A stretch of DNA of 64,000 bases from Aminipila butyrica (GTDB lineage Bacteria; Bacillota; Clostridia; Peptostreptococcales; Anaerovoracaceae), in the NCBI RefSeq assembly GCF_010669305.1, contig NZ_CP048649.1, positions 3,100,001-3,164,000 of the forward strand, read 5' to 3'. Both the position numbers and the translations under genes were made by a program. The notes beneath the pieces were generated by a model that saw nothing but the letters and a program-made list of their open reading frames with translations, was not told where the DNA came from and searched no databases. Numbering within the stretch: the first letter of the stretch is position 1; every line of letters begins with the position of its first letter. Positions 52,208 through 61,381 of the stretch are shown here, one piece after another.

Positions 52208-55200
52208 TTACTTTACCACCCGGTAAGCACAGCCTTCAAAAGCCACATCAAACTTGCAGACACTCTTATACATACAGTAGGTACACGCCGTCTCATTGCC
52301 AGACTTGCCCGGAGATACATCTACTCGCCCCTCCCCCAACTGGCTGCACAGCTCGGTAATCTTCTGATCTACCGCCTGCTGCAATTCGGCGAATTCCTCA
52401 CTGGTGAGAAGCTTATCTTTTCCGGTACCTACGATGGCCCCGTCCTTATTCCGACGAACCGGCACGATATCCGAACTGCCTTCGAACTCTCCGGCGATGC
52501 TGTCCAGCACAGCCGGCTCATCCACCAGGATTCCATCCAGCTTAAAAGACTTTCTAAATTCTGCTTGTACCTTCTTTTGCAAAGCCTGACTATCCCAATC
52601 ACTGGCATCGAAAATTGGCTCATCCAGCTTAAAGTAGAAGGCCCCCGCAGGACGATGCTCCGATAAGGATCTCTCATTCTCCCCCCTAGCAGAACCAGCT
52701 TCCTGCTTTCCTGCTTCTGCTCCCGGGTCTCCCAACGCAGCCTTCAAATACAGCATTAATTGCAGCCGCCAGCCCGCCTTGGCCTCCTGGAGGTCAAATT
52801 TTTCATTGCCCGATTTATAGTCAATAATCTTTACATACTCCCCTGGCAGCATGTCCACTCGGTCAATCTTCCCCTCGATGAGAACGCTTCCCAAGGCAGT
52901 CTTCACCTGAATAGGTGGGAACGACTTTCTGGAGGCCTGGCCAAACTCTGCTTCAAAAAATACCTCCTGAATCTTCCCCTGCTGAACGTGCTCCACCAAA
53001 ATCCAAGCCGCATCGGTACACACCCGCTTCATGCGGCCAGCCTTGTAGCTCTCCTCATTACCGCCGTACAGCAAGCCTTCTTTGTACTGAGCGCCCTCCC
53101 CTTCCATAAAGTCGGCTACAAAAGCCCCACATTCTGCCGGGGTCATGGTCATCCACTTTGAATCTGGATTAGTGATGGGTATACCTTTCTCTGTCAGATG
53201 CTCCGACAGCCGCATGAGGCACAGGTGATAGATGTCCCCCATCTCCCGGCCTGCAATTTCAAATACCCGCTTTTCCTCCGGCCGCAGTCCATAAGATAAA
53301 AAGTGCGCAAAGGGACATCTTGCAAATTTCTCCAGCCTAGAAGGGCTAAGGGATAGCTCCCGCCGCTCGTCTCTCTTGTAAAGTTGCTCCGCTAAAGCCG
53401 TATTCATGCGTTCCTCTCGGATTTTAAAGAATAAGCCCTCTTCTACCTGCCTTAAGGAGTCTCCCTCATTAAGCCGATACCAATCCAGTGCCGCTTTAAA
53501 ACAGTCCCTGACTGGCTCTCCTTCGAGATTCTTTCGCAGGGCTTCCGTCAGATGCTTTACGCCGTTATTGCGGGATTCCAGCAACAACAGTGGATTTCTT
53601 TGACTGATGATATCTCTGCGAATCTCCACCTGCGGAAAAATGGCAGTCAGTTTATTAAATACAGTAGAAGGCTTCAACTCTCTGCCGTCGTTATCCGACA
53701 CTGCGTAGCTGACGAACAAATAGCGCTCTGGTTTAGCCAGCGTCCGATACAGTGCCATCTTTTCTTCCATGGCCCGCAGCTCATCCAGTTTGCACATTTC
53801 TACTGAACGGTTATAGAGTGCCATCTTCTCATCGTCGTTTAAAATGCCGTCTCCGCTGACCGCAGAAGGCAGAATACCATCATTAGCACCTACCACCACC
53901 AAGGCTTGAATCTGCCCGGTTCTGGTCCGCTGCATCGTTCCCACGATGATTTCATCTATGGTAGCCGGGAGCATCCCCAATTCTACCGATTCAAAGCCTG
54001 CACGCAGCACCGTCTCTAACTGGTCCAAGCTCAACCGCTCACTGCCGAGAACGGTCACCAGCTGATCATAAAGTTCCATGAGAATCTTCCAGATTTGCGT
54101 CATCTCAAAAGCCTGTTCATAGTACCCTTTCTGATTCTGCTCCTCCATCATCCGCTGGATGTGCTCCGGAACTTGGAGGTGATTTTTTAAGTAATCGTAG
54201 AAGACAGCAATTTTTTCCTTGACGGTCTCTGCTGTTTTTAAAGGCTCTGAAAAGGCGACCATAGCTTCCACTATCTGCTGCCTGGCCTGATTAATCTCTT
54301 GGAATTCTTCTGGCAGGTAATCCCCTGCCCCCTTGGCAAAGGGCTTCTTCCACATGCTGCCCCGTATTTTAAACTTGTAGGCGTAATTCTCCAGCTGCTC
54401 TGCCTGATCTTGAGAGAGGCCCATCAGTCCAGTCTTGATTAAGCCCACGACAGTATCTGCGTTCAATCGGCCTCTGGCCATCTGCATCAGATAAACATGG
54501 AGACTGATAACAGGGTTATGAAGTATACTTCTCTTTCGGTCCATAAAAGGGTGCAGTCCATATTCCTGAAAAACTCGGCTAAGAATGGAGCCTCGCACCT
54601 CTAAATCATTACAGATGACGGCGATATCCCTGTAGCGCAATCCCTCTTCCCGCAACAGCCGCAGAATATAGGCTGCTGCCGTTTCCGCTTCGGCATAAGG
54701 GTTAGCTGCCCGGACCAAGGTAACGGCTTCCGCCTTCTTCGTCCATTTGCGAGCGGGTATGGCAAACAGTTCGGTTTCAATAGCAGACAGTTCGGGGGCC
54801 GCTGGCTGTCTGAAGTAATCTGTTTCCCTAATTTGCTGGGTGGTATAGGGTTTAGAGAGCCCTTCCGACAGTTGCTCCAGCTTGCGAATCATCGCTCCGG
54901 TCAGCTCAAAAATCTCACTGTCCCGATCCCCCTGACTGTAGGTTAAGACTACGTTTACGTGGATAGCCCGAGCAATCAGCTCCCCTATAAGGTCCAGATT
55001 TTGAGGCGCGAAATAATCGAATCCGTAGACCCATATTTCGCAGTGCTGAATCATCTTCGAATCCTTTATCCGCTGGATGCAGTGCTGTAAATAGTCTTCT
55101 GTATCAATAAAGCTGCCTGCTATAGACTGTTCATATCTTTCGTAAATCAGCTGTACATCTTTTAGCTTTTCTTTCAATATTGATTTTTCTTCTAATTTAT

Positions 55201-55603
55201 TTAGAATTTCAGGTAGTGCTTCTGGCGGCGTATTATACTGCTTCATCTCCGAAATCAAATCGTTCATCAAGTCAATAAAGGCCGCCTTATTCTCCAGTCC
55301 TCTGAATACCTGCAAATGGTCTTTTTCCTCAGCGATAATCTTAGACAGCAGCATATGACGTCCATACTTGTCCAACCGAGAAACCTTTTCACCTCCTACC
55401 TCCTGGAGAACCCGCAGTCCTAACCGGGAAGGGCTAATAACCTCCAGGTCCATAAGTCCCTGAACCCCCAGACATTGAAAAGCGTTTCGCTCCGCCTGGA
55501 GGGTAAACTGGTCTGGCACCAACACCAAAGTCCGTCCTTGAACCCGCCCGAATATAAATTTATCCTTATCAATATGTTCTCTTCCATAATAAATATTCAG
55601 CAT
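52208..55603 (-). CDS. addB: AddB-like subunit of the AddAB helicase-nuclease
   Basis: 1131 residues. N-terminal inactive UvrD-like helicase part (LVLVPDQFTLQAERNAF, GANDGILPSAVSGDGILNDDEK), C-terminal PD-(D/E)XK nuclease (IEGKIDRVDMLPGEYVKIIDYKSG) and the Fe-S cysteines, one in FARCPFAHF and three in CTYCMYKSVC. With AddA it resects double-strand breaks for recombination. Unusually, addA does not follow: convergent DMT genes occupy that place. GAGGAAG precedes ATG 55603. Upstream lies an array of 85-bp repeats. Confidence 0.93.
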   Translation of the reverse strand: MLNIYYGREHIDKDKFIFGRVQGRTLVLVPDQFTLQAERNAFQCLGVQGLMDLEVISPSRLGLRVLQEVGGEKVSRLDKYGRHMLLSKIIAEEKDHLQVFRGLENKAAFIDLMNDLISEMKQYNTPPEALPEILNKLEEKSILKEKLKDVQLIYERYEQSIAGSFIDTEDYLQHCIQRIKDSKMIQHCEIWVYGFDYFAPQNLDLIGELIARAIHVNVVLTYSQGDRDSEIFELTGAMIRKLEQLSEGLSKPYTTQQIRETDYFRQPAAPELSAIETELFAIPARKWTKKAEAVTLVRAANPYAEAETAAAYILRLLREEGLRYRDIAVICNDLEVRGSILSRVFQEYGLHPFMDRKRSILHNPVISLHVYLMQMARGRLNADTVVGLIKTGLMGLSQDQAEQLENYAYKFKIRGSMWKKPFAKGAGDYLPEEFQEINQARQQIVEAMVAFSEPLKTAETVKEKIAVFYDYLKNHLQVPEHIQRMMEEQNQKGYYEQAFEMTQIWKILMELYDQLVTVLGSERLSLDQLETVLRAGFESVELGMLPATIDEIIVGTMQRTRTGQIQALVVVGANDGILPSAVSGDGILNDDEKMALYNRSVEMCKLDELRAMEEKMALYRTLAKPERYLFVSYAVSDNDGRELKPSTVFNKLTAIFPQVEIRRDIISQRNPLLLLESRNNGVKHLTEALRKNLEGEPVRDCFKAALDWYRLNEGDSLRQVEEGLFFKIREERMNTALAEQLYKRDERRELSLSPSRLEKFARCPFAHFLSYGLRPEEKRVFEIAGREMGDIYHLCLMRLSEHLTEKGIPITNPDSKWMTMTPAECGAFVADFMEGEGAQYKEGLLYGGNEESYKAGRMKRVCTDAAWILVEHVQQGKIQEVFFEAEFGQASRKSFPPIQVKTALGSVLIEGKIDRVDMLPGEYVKIIDYKSGNEKFDLQEAKAGWRLQLMLYLKAALGDPGAEAGKQEAGSARGENERSLSEHRPAGAFYFKLDEPIFDASDWDSQALQKKVQAEFRKSFKLDGILVDEPAVLDSIAGEFEGSSDIVPVRRNKDGAIVGTGKDKLLTSEEFAELQQAVDQKITELCSQLGEGRVDVSPGKSGNETACTYCMYKSVCKFDVAFEGCAYRVVK

Positions 55604-55631
55604 CTCTTACGCCACTTCCTCTTCTTTCCTG

Positions 55632-56160
55632 GGGTTTGCAGTTGCTACTGTTGCTAGCCTGTCCAAGCTGTGCGGCTTGCTGACAGACGCATGCAAGTAA
55701 ATCACCACTCTTCGATTTGTAGATTTCTACTGCTGCCAGCCTGTCCAAGCTGTATTGCGGTTTGCCGACAGACTCATGCAAGGAAATCACAAATCTTTGA
55801 TTTGTAGATTTCTACTGCTGCCAGCCTGTCCAAGCTGCATTGCGGTTTGCCGACAGACTCATGCAAGGAAATCACAAATCTCTGATTTGTAGATTTCTAC
55901 TGCTGTCAGCCTGTCCAAGCTGTATTGCGGCTTGCTGACAGACTCATGCAAGGAAATCACAAATCTCTGATTTGTAGATTTCTACTGCTGTCAGCCTGTC
56001 CAAGCTGTATTGCGGCTTGCTGACAGACTCATGCAAGGAAATCACAAATCTCTGATTTGTAGATTTCTACTGCTGCCAGCCTGTCCAAGCTGTATTGCGG
56101 CTTGCCGACAGACTCATGCAAGGAAATCACAAATCTTTGATTTGTAGATTTCTACTGCTA
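55632..56160 (-). repeat. Tandem array of 85-bp hairpin-forming repeats
   Basis: GATTTGTAGATTTCTACTGC recurs at 55714, 55799, 55884, 55969, 56054 and 56139, an exact 85-bp period: five full units, one partial unit on the right, and one degenerate 82-bp unit on the left. Copies 3 and 4 are identical; the others differ at a few sites. Each unit carries hairpin A (GAAATCACAAATC / GATTTGTAGATTTC across the unit border) and hairpin B (TGTCAGC / GCTGACA with inner AAGC / GCTT). The 85-bp period is not a multiple of three, so it is non-coding. The array fills most of the 654-bp gap between addB and the fab operon. The strand is given as that of its neighbours. Confidence 0.93.
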
Positions 56161-56201
56161 AGTATATCAAATCCCCTGACCTTTAGCCACCGCCACCATA
56201 A

Positions 56202-56247
56202 AAAAAAAGTCCCGGTAAGAAACGCTTAGCGTTTCACCTGGACTTTT
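56202..56247 (-). terminator. Terminator of the fab operon
   Basis: AAAAAGTCC.CGGT..GAAACGC pairs with GCGTTTC.ACC.GGACTTTTT around a TTA loop, just after the last fab-operon gene and before the repeat array. Confidence 0.9.
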
Positions 56248-56257
56248 TCTATATTTT

Positions 56258-57796
56258 TTAATTCTCTTCTGCTTCGGTCCCCGTCAAGTCATCAAAGACA
56301 TCTTTGACCTTAACGATTCGGTCCACTAAATGGGCATTGCTGCCGCAGAATACCAACCCGTTTTCCGCATCACCGTTAGCTGCCGCAATCAGGGCTTCTG
56401 TAATGCAGTAAGGCGCCACTTTAGGATTGCAGGCTGACATACAGCCGTTGCAACGCTCAATGGGCCGCTTTTCTTCCCATTCCGCTACTTCTTTAACGAA
56501 TTTGTTGCGGATAGCCCGGCCCGGCATGCCTACAGGGCTTTTAATAATGGCGATATCACTTTTTTGACAGTCCACATAAGCCTGCTTGAAGCTGTCCGGT
56601 GCATCACACTCTTCTGTGGCCACAAACCGGGTTCCTACCTGAACCCCATCGGCTCCGTAGGACAGTGCAGTCTGTACATCCTCCCGAGAAAAGATGCCGC
56701 CGCCTACGATAAGCTTACATTCAGGAATGCTGGCAATCTCTGCCTTAATCTCCATCAACGTCTTATAAAAGTTTTCATCGGCAATCTCTAGCTGCTCTTC
56801 TTTATATCCCAGGTGTCCGCCAGCCTTCGGGCCTTCAAAGACGAAAGCATCTGGCATGCGGTTGTGTTTCTTGGCCCAGCTGCGGATAATCAGTGCTGCG
56901 GCTCTGGCAGAGGATACGATAGGAATCAGTTTGATATCTTTCCCCTTTACCATGCCTGGCAGCGCCGTCGGCAGTCCTGCTCCCGAGATGATAACTTTTG
57001 CGCCCGCTTCCACCGCCGCCTTGACGATTTCCTCATAATTTCTGGCCACGCACATCATGTTGATGCCAATAGGACCAGCTCCTGGCACTCCCTTTACCGC
57101 TTCCACCGCCCGCTCTACCTGACGTCGAATAGCCCGCACATTTGCTGACAGCGGATCCGTATAAAAGTCTGTCTCCATGTAACCAGGCTGCGCAGCAGAT
57201 ATAACCCCTACGCCGCCGCATTTGGCTACTGCCGATGCCAGCTTCCACATGGAAATGCCGATGCCCATGCCTCCCTGAAAGATGGGTATAGGTATGCTCA
57301 ACCCATTCAAATTCATTGATTTAAGTTCCATAGCTCCCTCGCTTCTGACCGGCTTGATGAGCTGCATTCTGAAAAAGTCCCGCAAGCCTTCTAACGACTT
57401 GAGAAGAACCTCTACTTCAGCATCTGTCATGTTCGCCGTAATATCTTCAATCATATTATGATGGAAAGCCTGATGCTCTGCCACCACATCTTTCCCCGTC
57501 TGGGTCAGCCCAATCTTTACAATCCGCCTGTCCTCCGGGATTCTGCACCGCTCTACGTAGCCTTTTTTCACCAGCTTGTTCACGGCCACGGTCAAGGTGC
57601 TGACGCTAATCTTTAAAGCGCCTGCCACCTGAGTCATAGTTTTCAGCTTTCCGGCGCCAATAGCCTCCAAGGTATGAATCTCCGTCATGGAAAGATCAAT
57701 GTTGCTCGATTCCTTGATGGACTGCTCCTCTACCTTGAGTACGCTGTTCATAAGACTGACCAGTATTTCATTTAGCTTTGTATTTCTTTCCACCAT
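56258..57796 (-). CDS. Fusion: MarR-family (FabT-like) regulator plus nitronate monooxygenase/FabK-like flavoenzyme
   Basis: 512 residues. Residues 1-150 are a MarR winged helix (LKTMTQVAGALKISVSTLTV, then AVNKLVKKGYVERCRIPEDRR). From about 156 follows a complete FMN TIM-barrel enzyme of the nitronate monooxygenase/enoyl-ACP reductase II family (IPIFQGGMGIGISMWKLA, VIISGAGLP, FEGPKAGGHLG, GGGIFSREDVQTAL, GADGVQVGTRF). An in-frame ATG at 57331 (residue 156) has GAGG 5 bp upstream and may give the free enzyme. Last gene of the fab operon. The MarR part probably binds the FabT-like palindrome before fabH. A regulator joined to a flavoenzyme is unusual. Confidence 0.92.
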   Translation of the reverse strand: MVERNTKLNEILVSLMNSVLKVEEQSIKESSNIDLSMTEIHTLEAIGAGKLKTMTQVAGALKISVSTLTVAVNKLVKKGYVERCRIPEDRRIVKIGLTQTGKDVVAEHQAFHHNMIEDITANMTDAEVEVLLKSLEGLRDFFRMQLIKPVRSEGAMELKSMNLNGLSIPIPIFQGGMGIGISMWKLASAVAKCGGVGVISAAQPGYMETDFYTDPLSANVRAIRRQVERAVEAVKGVPGAGPIGINMMCVARNYEEIVKAAVEAGAKVIISGAGLPTALPGMVKGKDIKLIPIVSSARAAALIIRSWAKKHNRMPDAFVFEGPKAGGHLGYKEEQLEIADENFYKTLMEIKAEIASIPECKLIVGGGIFSREDVQTALSYGADGVQVGTRFVATEECDAPDSFKQAYVDCQKSDIAIIKSPVGMPGRAIRNKFVKEVAEWEEKRPIERCNGCMSACNPKVAPYCITEALIAAANGDAENGLVFCGSNAHLVDRIVKVKDVFDDLTGTEAEEN

Positions 57797-57810
57797 CTGC
57801 TCCTTGTTCC

Positions 57811-58236
57811 TCAGCCTATGGCAAAAGTGATTTCACACTTACACGCCACTTTATCCCCTAAAAAGGCCGTAGCTACACCTTTTCCGGTGCTGCTGCGCAG
57901 GCGGTCCAACTCTACGTGCAGTCGGAGCGTATCTCCCGGTACCACTTTATGACGGAAGCGAGCATCCTTGATCCCCCCGAAATAGGCAATCTTTCCCCGA
58001 TGTTCCGGCATAGAAAGGATGGCTACCGCCCCAGCCTGGGCCAGTGCTTCTATAATCAGTACCCCTGGCATAACCTTCTCCTGAGGAAAATGCCCTGCAA
58101 AATAATATTCCTTCTCATCTACGTGTTTGATGGCAGTAATGCTCTTGCCTTCCTCCATCTCTTCCACTTCATCGATCAGCAGAAATGGATCCCGGTGTGG
58201 CAAGACCTCCATGATCTGCTCGCGGTTCATCAACAT
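57811..58236 (-). CDS. fabZ: 3-Hydroxyacyl-ACP dehydratase FabZ
   Basis: 141 residues, hot-dog fold. IMEVLPHRDPFLLIDEV and the active-site helix region YYFAGHFPQEKVMPGVLIIEALAQ, with catalytic His and Glu, are diagnostic. It dehydrates 3-hydroxyacyl-ACP in fatty acid elongation. Sits between fabF and the MarR-enzyme fusion. Confidence 0.97.
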   Translation of the reverse strand: MLMNREQIMEVLPHRDPFLLIDEVEEMEEGKSITAIKHVDEKEYYFAGHFPQEKVMPGVLIIEALAQAGAVAILSMPEHRGKIAYFGGIKDARFRHKVVPGDTLRLHVELDRLRSSTGKGVATAFLGDKVACKCEITFAIG

Positions 58237-58266
58237 ATTTTTTGTTCCTTTCCAAGGTTATATCCA

Positions 58267-59505
58267 TTATTTTTCAAACTTTTTAAAGAGAACGGTGCCG
58301 TTGTGACCGCCAAATCCTAGGGAATTAGACAGTACAAAGTTCAGTTCCTTTGCCCGGCCTACATTTGGTACATAGTCCAAATCCAGCAGCTCGTCTGGCA
58401 CCTGGTAATTGATGGTCGGTGGAATAAAGTTATCCACCAGGGCCTTGGCACAGATAACCGCTTCAATGGCTCCTGCCGCTCCCAGCAAATGTCCAGTCAT
58501 ACTCTTGGTGGAGCTGACAGGCACCTTAGTATCTTCTCCAAAGACCAACTTGATGGCCTTTGTCTCAAACTCATCGTTATATGGTGTTCCCGTACCGTGG
58601 GCATTAATATAGTCCACCTCTGCCGGCTGGATGCCCGCCTCGTCGATAGCCATCTTCATAGCAGCTGCTCCACCTTCTCCGGTAGGCGATGGTGAAGTCA
58701 CGTGATAGGCGTCACTCGTTGTACCGTAACCCACCACTTCTCCGTAAATCTTGGCATTTCTGGCCAGCGCGTGCTCCAACTCCTCCAACACTAAGAAACC
58801 AGAGCCTTCACCCATAACGAAGCCATCCCGCTCCTTATCAAAGGGAATGGAAGCCCTGTCTTTATCCTTTTTCGTGGATAAAGCAGTCATGTTAGCAAAG
58901 CCTGCAAAACATACTGGTGAAAAAGATGCTTCTGCACCGCCTGCCAGCATAACATCTGCGTAACCGTGCTTAATGTAGCGGAAAGCTTCCCCCACACTAT
59001 GAGTACCAGCAGAACAGGCAGTTACGATGCCGATGCTAGTGCCTTTAGCCTGTACGGCGATGGAGACATTTCCCGCCATAATATTGGGAATAACCATTGG
59101 CACCAGCAGCGCCGATACACGGGAATATCCCTTTTCTTCACCTTTTAAGGCAGCCTTTCTGGCTTCCTCCTCCAGAGTCATGATGCCACCGATACCGGTT
59201 CCGGCCATAACCCCAAATCGGTATGGATCTACATTTTCGCCGCTGACAATGCCGCTGTCAGCCATGGCCTCCTTAGCTGCGGTCAGTCCAAACTGAGAAT
59301 ACCGATCCAGGCGCTTAGCCGCCCGTTTGTCTTCATACTCAAAGTTTTTCACTTCACCGCCCATGATGGCTTTCTGATAAGTGGTATCAAAAAGGGTAAT
59401 CTGATCAATGCCATTTTTTCCGTTTTTGATGCCTTCCCAAAACTCCGGTGCATTGTTGCCCACTGGTGTAATGGCACCTAGTCCGGTTATCACTACTCTT
59501 TTCAT
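58267..59505 (-). CDS. fabF: 3-Oxoacyl-ACP synthase II FabF
   Basis: 412 residues from ATG 59505 (GGAGGA upstream; an earlier TTG overlaps that site). Catalytic triad Cys in VTACSAGTHS, His in NAHGTGTPYND and His in MTGHLLGAAG. Condenses malonyl-ACP with growing acyl-ACP. Third gene from the 3' end of the fab operon. Confidence 0.98.
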   Translation of the reverse strand: MKRVVITGLGAITPVGNNAPEFWEGIKNGKNGIDQITLFDTTYQKAIMGGEVKNFEYEDKRAAKRLDRYSQFGLTAAKEAMADSGIVSGENVDPYRFGVMAGTGIGGIMTLEEEARKAALKGEEKGYSRVSALLVPMVIPNIMAGNVSIAVQAKGTSIGIVTACSAGTHSVGEAFRYIKHGYADVMLAGGAEASFSPVCFAGFANMTALSTKKDKDRASIPFDKERDGFVMGEGSGFLVLEELEHALARNAKIYGEVVGYGTTSDAYHVTSPSPTGEGGAAAMKMAIDEAGIQPAEVDYINAHGTGTPYNDEFETKAIKLVFGEDTKVPVSSTKSMTGHLLGAAGAIEAVICAKALVDNFIPPTINYQVPDELLDLDYVPNVGRAKELNFVLSNSLGFGGHNGTVLFKKFEK

Positions 59506-59552
59506 AAATTCCTCCAAAATTTAATTATATCTGTTCAGCAAAATCACTTTTA

Positions 59553-60293
59553 TTAAATGCTCATACCGCCATCTATACAAATGGTCTGTGCCGTCACATA
59601 GGCAGACAAGTCGCTAGCCAAAAATAAGGCAACGTTGGCTACATCTTCCGGTGTCCCCATCCGGCCCAAGCTGATAACTTCATTCATCTTGGACTTCTGG
59701 CTGTCGTTTAATTCATCGGTCATATCTGTTTCAATAAAACCGGGTGCAATGGCGTTAACCCGGATATTTCTCCGACCCAGTTCCTTAGCAGCTGACATGG
59801 TCATGCCAACCACTCCAGCTTTAGAAGCCGCATAGTTCACCTGACCTGGATTACCTTTTAGCCCCACGATCGAGGATAGGTTGATGATATTCCCTGACCG
59901 TTGCTTGATCATCACTCCGCTGGCGGCCTTTAGGAAGTAGAAGGAGCCCTTGAGGTTCGTATCAATAACGCTATCAAAATCCTCACTCTTCATTTGAAGC
60001 ATCAGTTTGTCTTTGGTAATACCCGCATTGTTGACCAGAATATCCAGTGTCCCAAAGTCCGCCTTAGCCTTTGCTACCGCTTCTACTGCAAATTCCGCAT
60101 TGGCCACATCGCCTTTGAGAATTTCTACCTTCGTGCCGTATTTAGCCAACTCATCCTGGGTCTTTTCTGCTGCCGCATCATTGCTGCGGTAGCACAGAAG
60201 CACATTAGCGCCGTTTTTGCAGAAAAGCTCTGCAATGGCTCGCCCGATACCACGGACTCCTCCTGTAATAATGGCATTTTTTCCTTTTAACAT
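59553..60293 (-). CDS. fabG: 3-Oxoacyl-ACP reductase FabG
   Basis: 246-residue short-chain dehydrogenase. NADP site TGGVRGIGRAIAELF (usual TGASRGIG), NNAG, catalytic Ser in NLSSIVG, and YAASKAG (Tyr-x3-Lys). Reduces 3-oxoacyl-ACP. A 47-bp gap before fabF is too short for an acyl carrier protein gene. Confidence 0.97.
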   Translation of the reverse strand: MLKGKNAIITGGVRGIGRAIAELFCKNGANVLLCYRSNDAAAEKTQDELAKYGTKVEILKGDVANAEFAVEAVAKAKADFGTLDILVNNAGITKDKLMLQMKSEDFDSVIDTNLKGSFYFLKAASGVMIKQRSGNIINLSSIVGLKGNPGQVNYAASKAGVVGMTMSAAKELGRRNIRVNAIAPGFIETDMTDELNDSQKSKMNEVISLGRMGTPEDVANVALFLASDLSAYVTAQTICIDGGMSI

Positions 60294-60371
60294 GTTTTCC
60301 TCCAGCTATTTATACATAGGCCCATTCCCGAGCCGTCTTCTATTTATTTAGGAAGCCTTTCAGCCTCTTTT

Positions 60372-61367
60372 TTACTTATTTTCAAGCAATGTATTTACTG
60401 TATTTTTCAAGCTTTCTGTATCCTGAATATTTAGCGTCATCATCTCCGGTTTAATCTTTTTTACAATACCGCAGAGGGTCGTGCCAGGTCCCATTTCAAT
60501 AAGACAATCCACCCCATCGGCAGCCATATGTTCGATGATTTCCTGCCAGTAGACCGGGCTCATGGCCTGTCTGCCCATGAGATCTGCAATAAAGCGGCCT
60601 GTGGCCTCTTCATCCAGCCCTTCCGCCCCTTTCATCATGTCCTCTGCCGTCACGTTAGAATAAACTTTCTTGCTTGGGGCTTTTAGTCCGCACTCCTCCA
60701 GAAGCCCCCGCAGCTTTTCCGCTGCCGGCTTCATCATCTGGCTATGGAAAGCGGTGCCCACACTGAGGGGAATGACTTTTATTTTTCTGCTCTTCGCTTC
60801 TATCTTGAAACGCTCCAGAGATTCCTTGTCTCCAGCCACTACAGTCTGCACTGGGGAATTGAAATTGACTCCCTGAAGGATACCATCTCCTCTTACGGCT
60901 TCCACACAATCCAAGATGGCCTGTCGCTCACCAAAAGCTGCGGCCATACTGCCCTGCTGGCTGCCTTCACTGTCTAATCCGGCTTCGTTCATCCAGGTAC
61001 CTCTTTTGGTGACAATATCCATACCTTTATGAATGTCATCGATGGTTCCAGCTGCCGTCAAAGCGGCGTATTCCCCCAGACTGAATCCTGCCAGGCCAAC
61101 AATCTCCAAATCTGCCTGTATAGAGGGGCTTGCTTTCTCTAACTCTTCAAAGAATGCGGCATAGGCGGCCATGGTCACTGTATATACACAAGGCTGGGTA
61201 ATATGGGTCTGACGAAGCATCTCCTTCGTCCCTTCGAAGCACCAATCCTTTACCTGTTCTCCTGCCAAATCTAAGACCTCTCTGGCCTTTTGAGAATGAT
61301 CGTACAGTCCCTTTCCCATGCCAGGGTACTGAGCTCCCTGTCCAGCAAAAATCAACCCAATTTTCAT
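60372..61367 (-). CDS. fabD: Malonyl-CoA:ACP transacylase FabD
   Basis: 331 residues. GQGAQYPGMGKGL, nucleophile Ser in GFSLGEYAAL (the usual first His of GHSxGE is Phe), and catalytic His in TAFHSQMM. Loads malonyl groups onto ACP. Slightly longer than the usual ~310. AGGAGG precedes the ATG. Confidence 0.96.
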   Translation of the reverse strand: MKIGLIFAGQGAQYPGMGKGLYDHSQKAREVLDLAGEQVKDWCFEGTKEMLRQTHITQPCVYTVTMAAYAAFFEELEKASPSIQADLEIVGLAGFSLGEYAALTAAGTIDDIHKGMDIVTKRGTWMNEAGLDSEGSQQGSMAAAFGERQAILDCVEAVRGDGILQGVNFNSPVQTVVAGDKESLERFKIEAKSRKIKVIPLSVGTAFHSQMMKPAAEKLRGLLEECGLKAPSKKVYSNVTAEDMMKGAEGLDEEATGRFIADLMGRQAMSPVYWQEIIEHMAADGVDCLIEMGPGTTLCGIVKKIKPEMMTLNIQDTESLKNTVNTLLENK

Positions 61368-61381
61368 CTCTCTCCTACCTC

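Noticed and set aside
55569..55790. 73-residue minus-strand ORF reaching into the repeat array
   Set aside because: It overlaps the addB start, consists mostly of repeat sequence, and the 85-bp period shifts frame at each unit, so coding is not supported.
55632..56160. CRISPR array
   Set aside because: The whole 85-bp unit is repeated, with no unique spacers, and there are no cas genes in the window. The GTAGATTTCTAC piece only superficially resembles Cas12a-type repeats.
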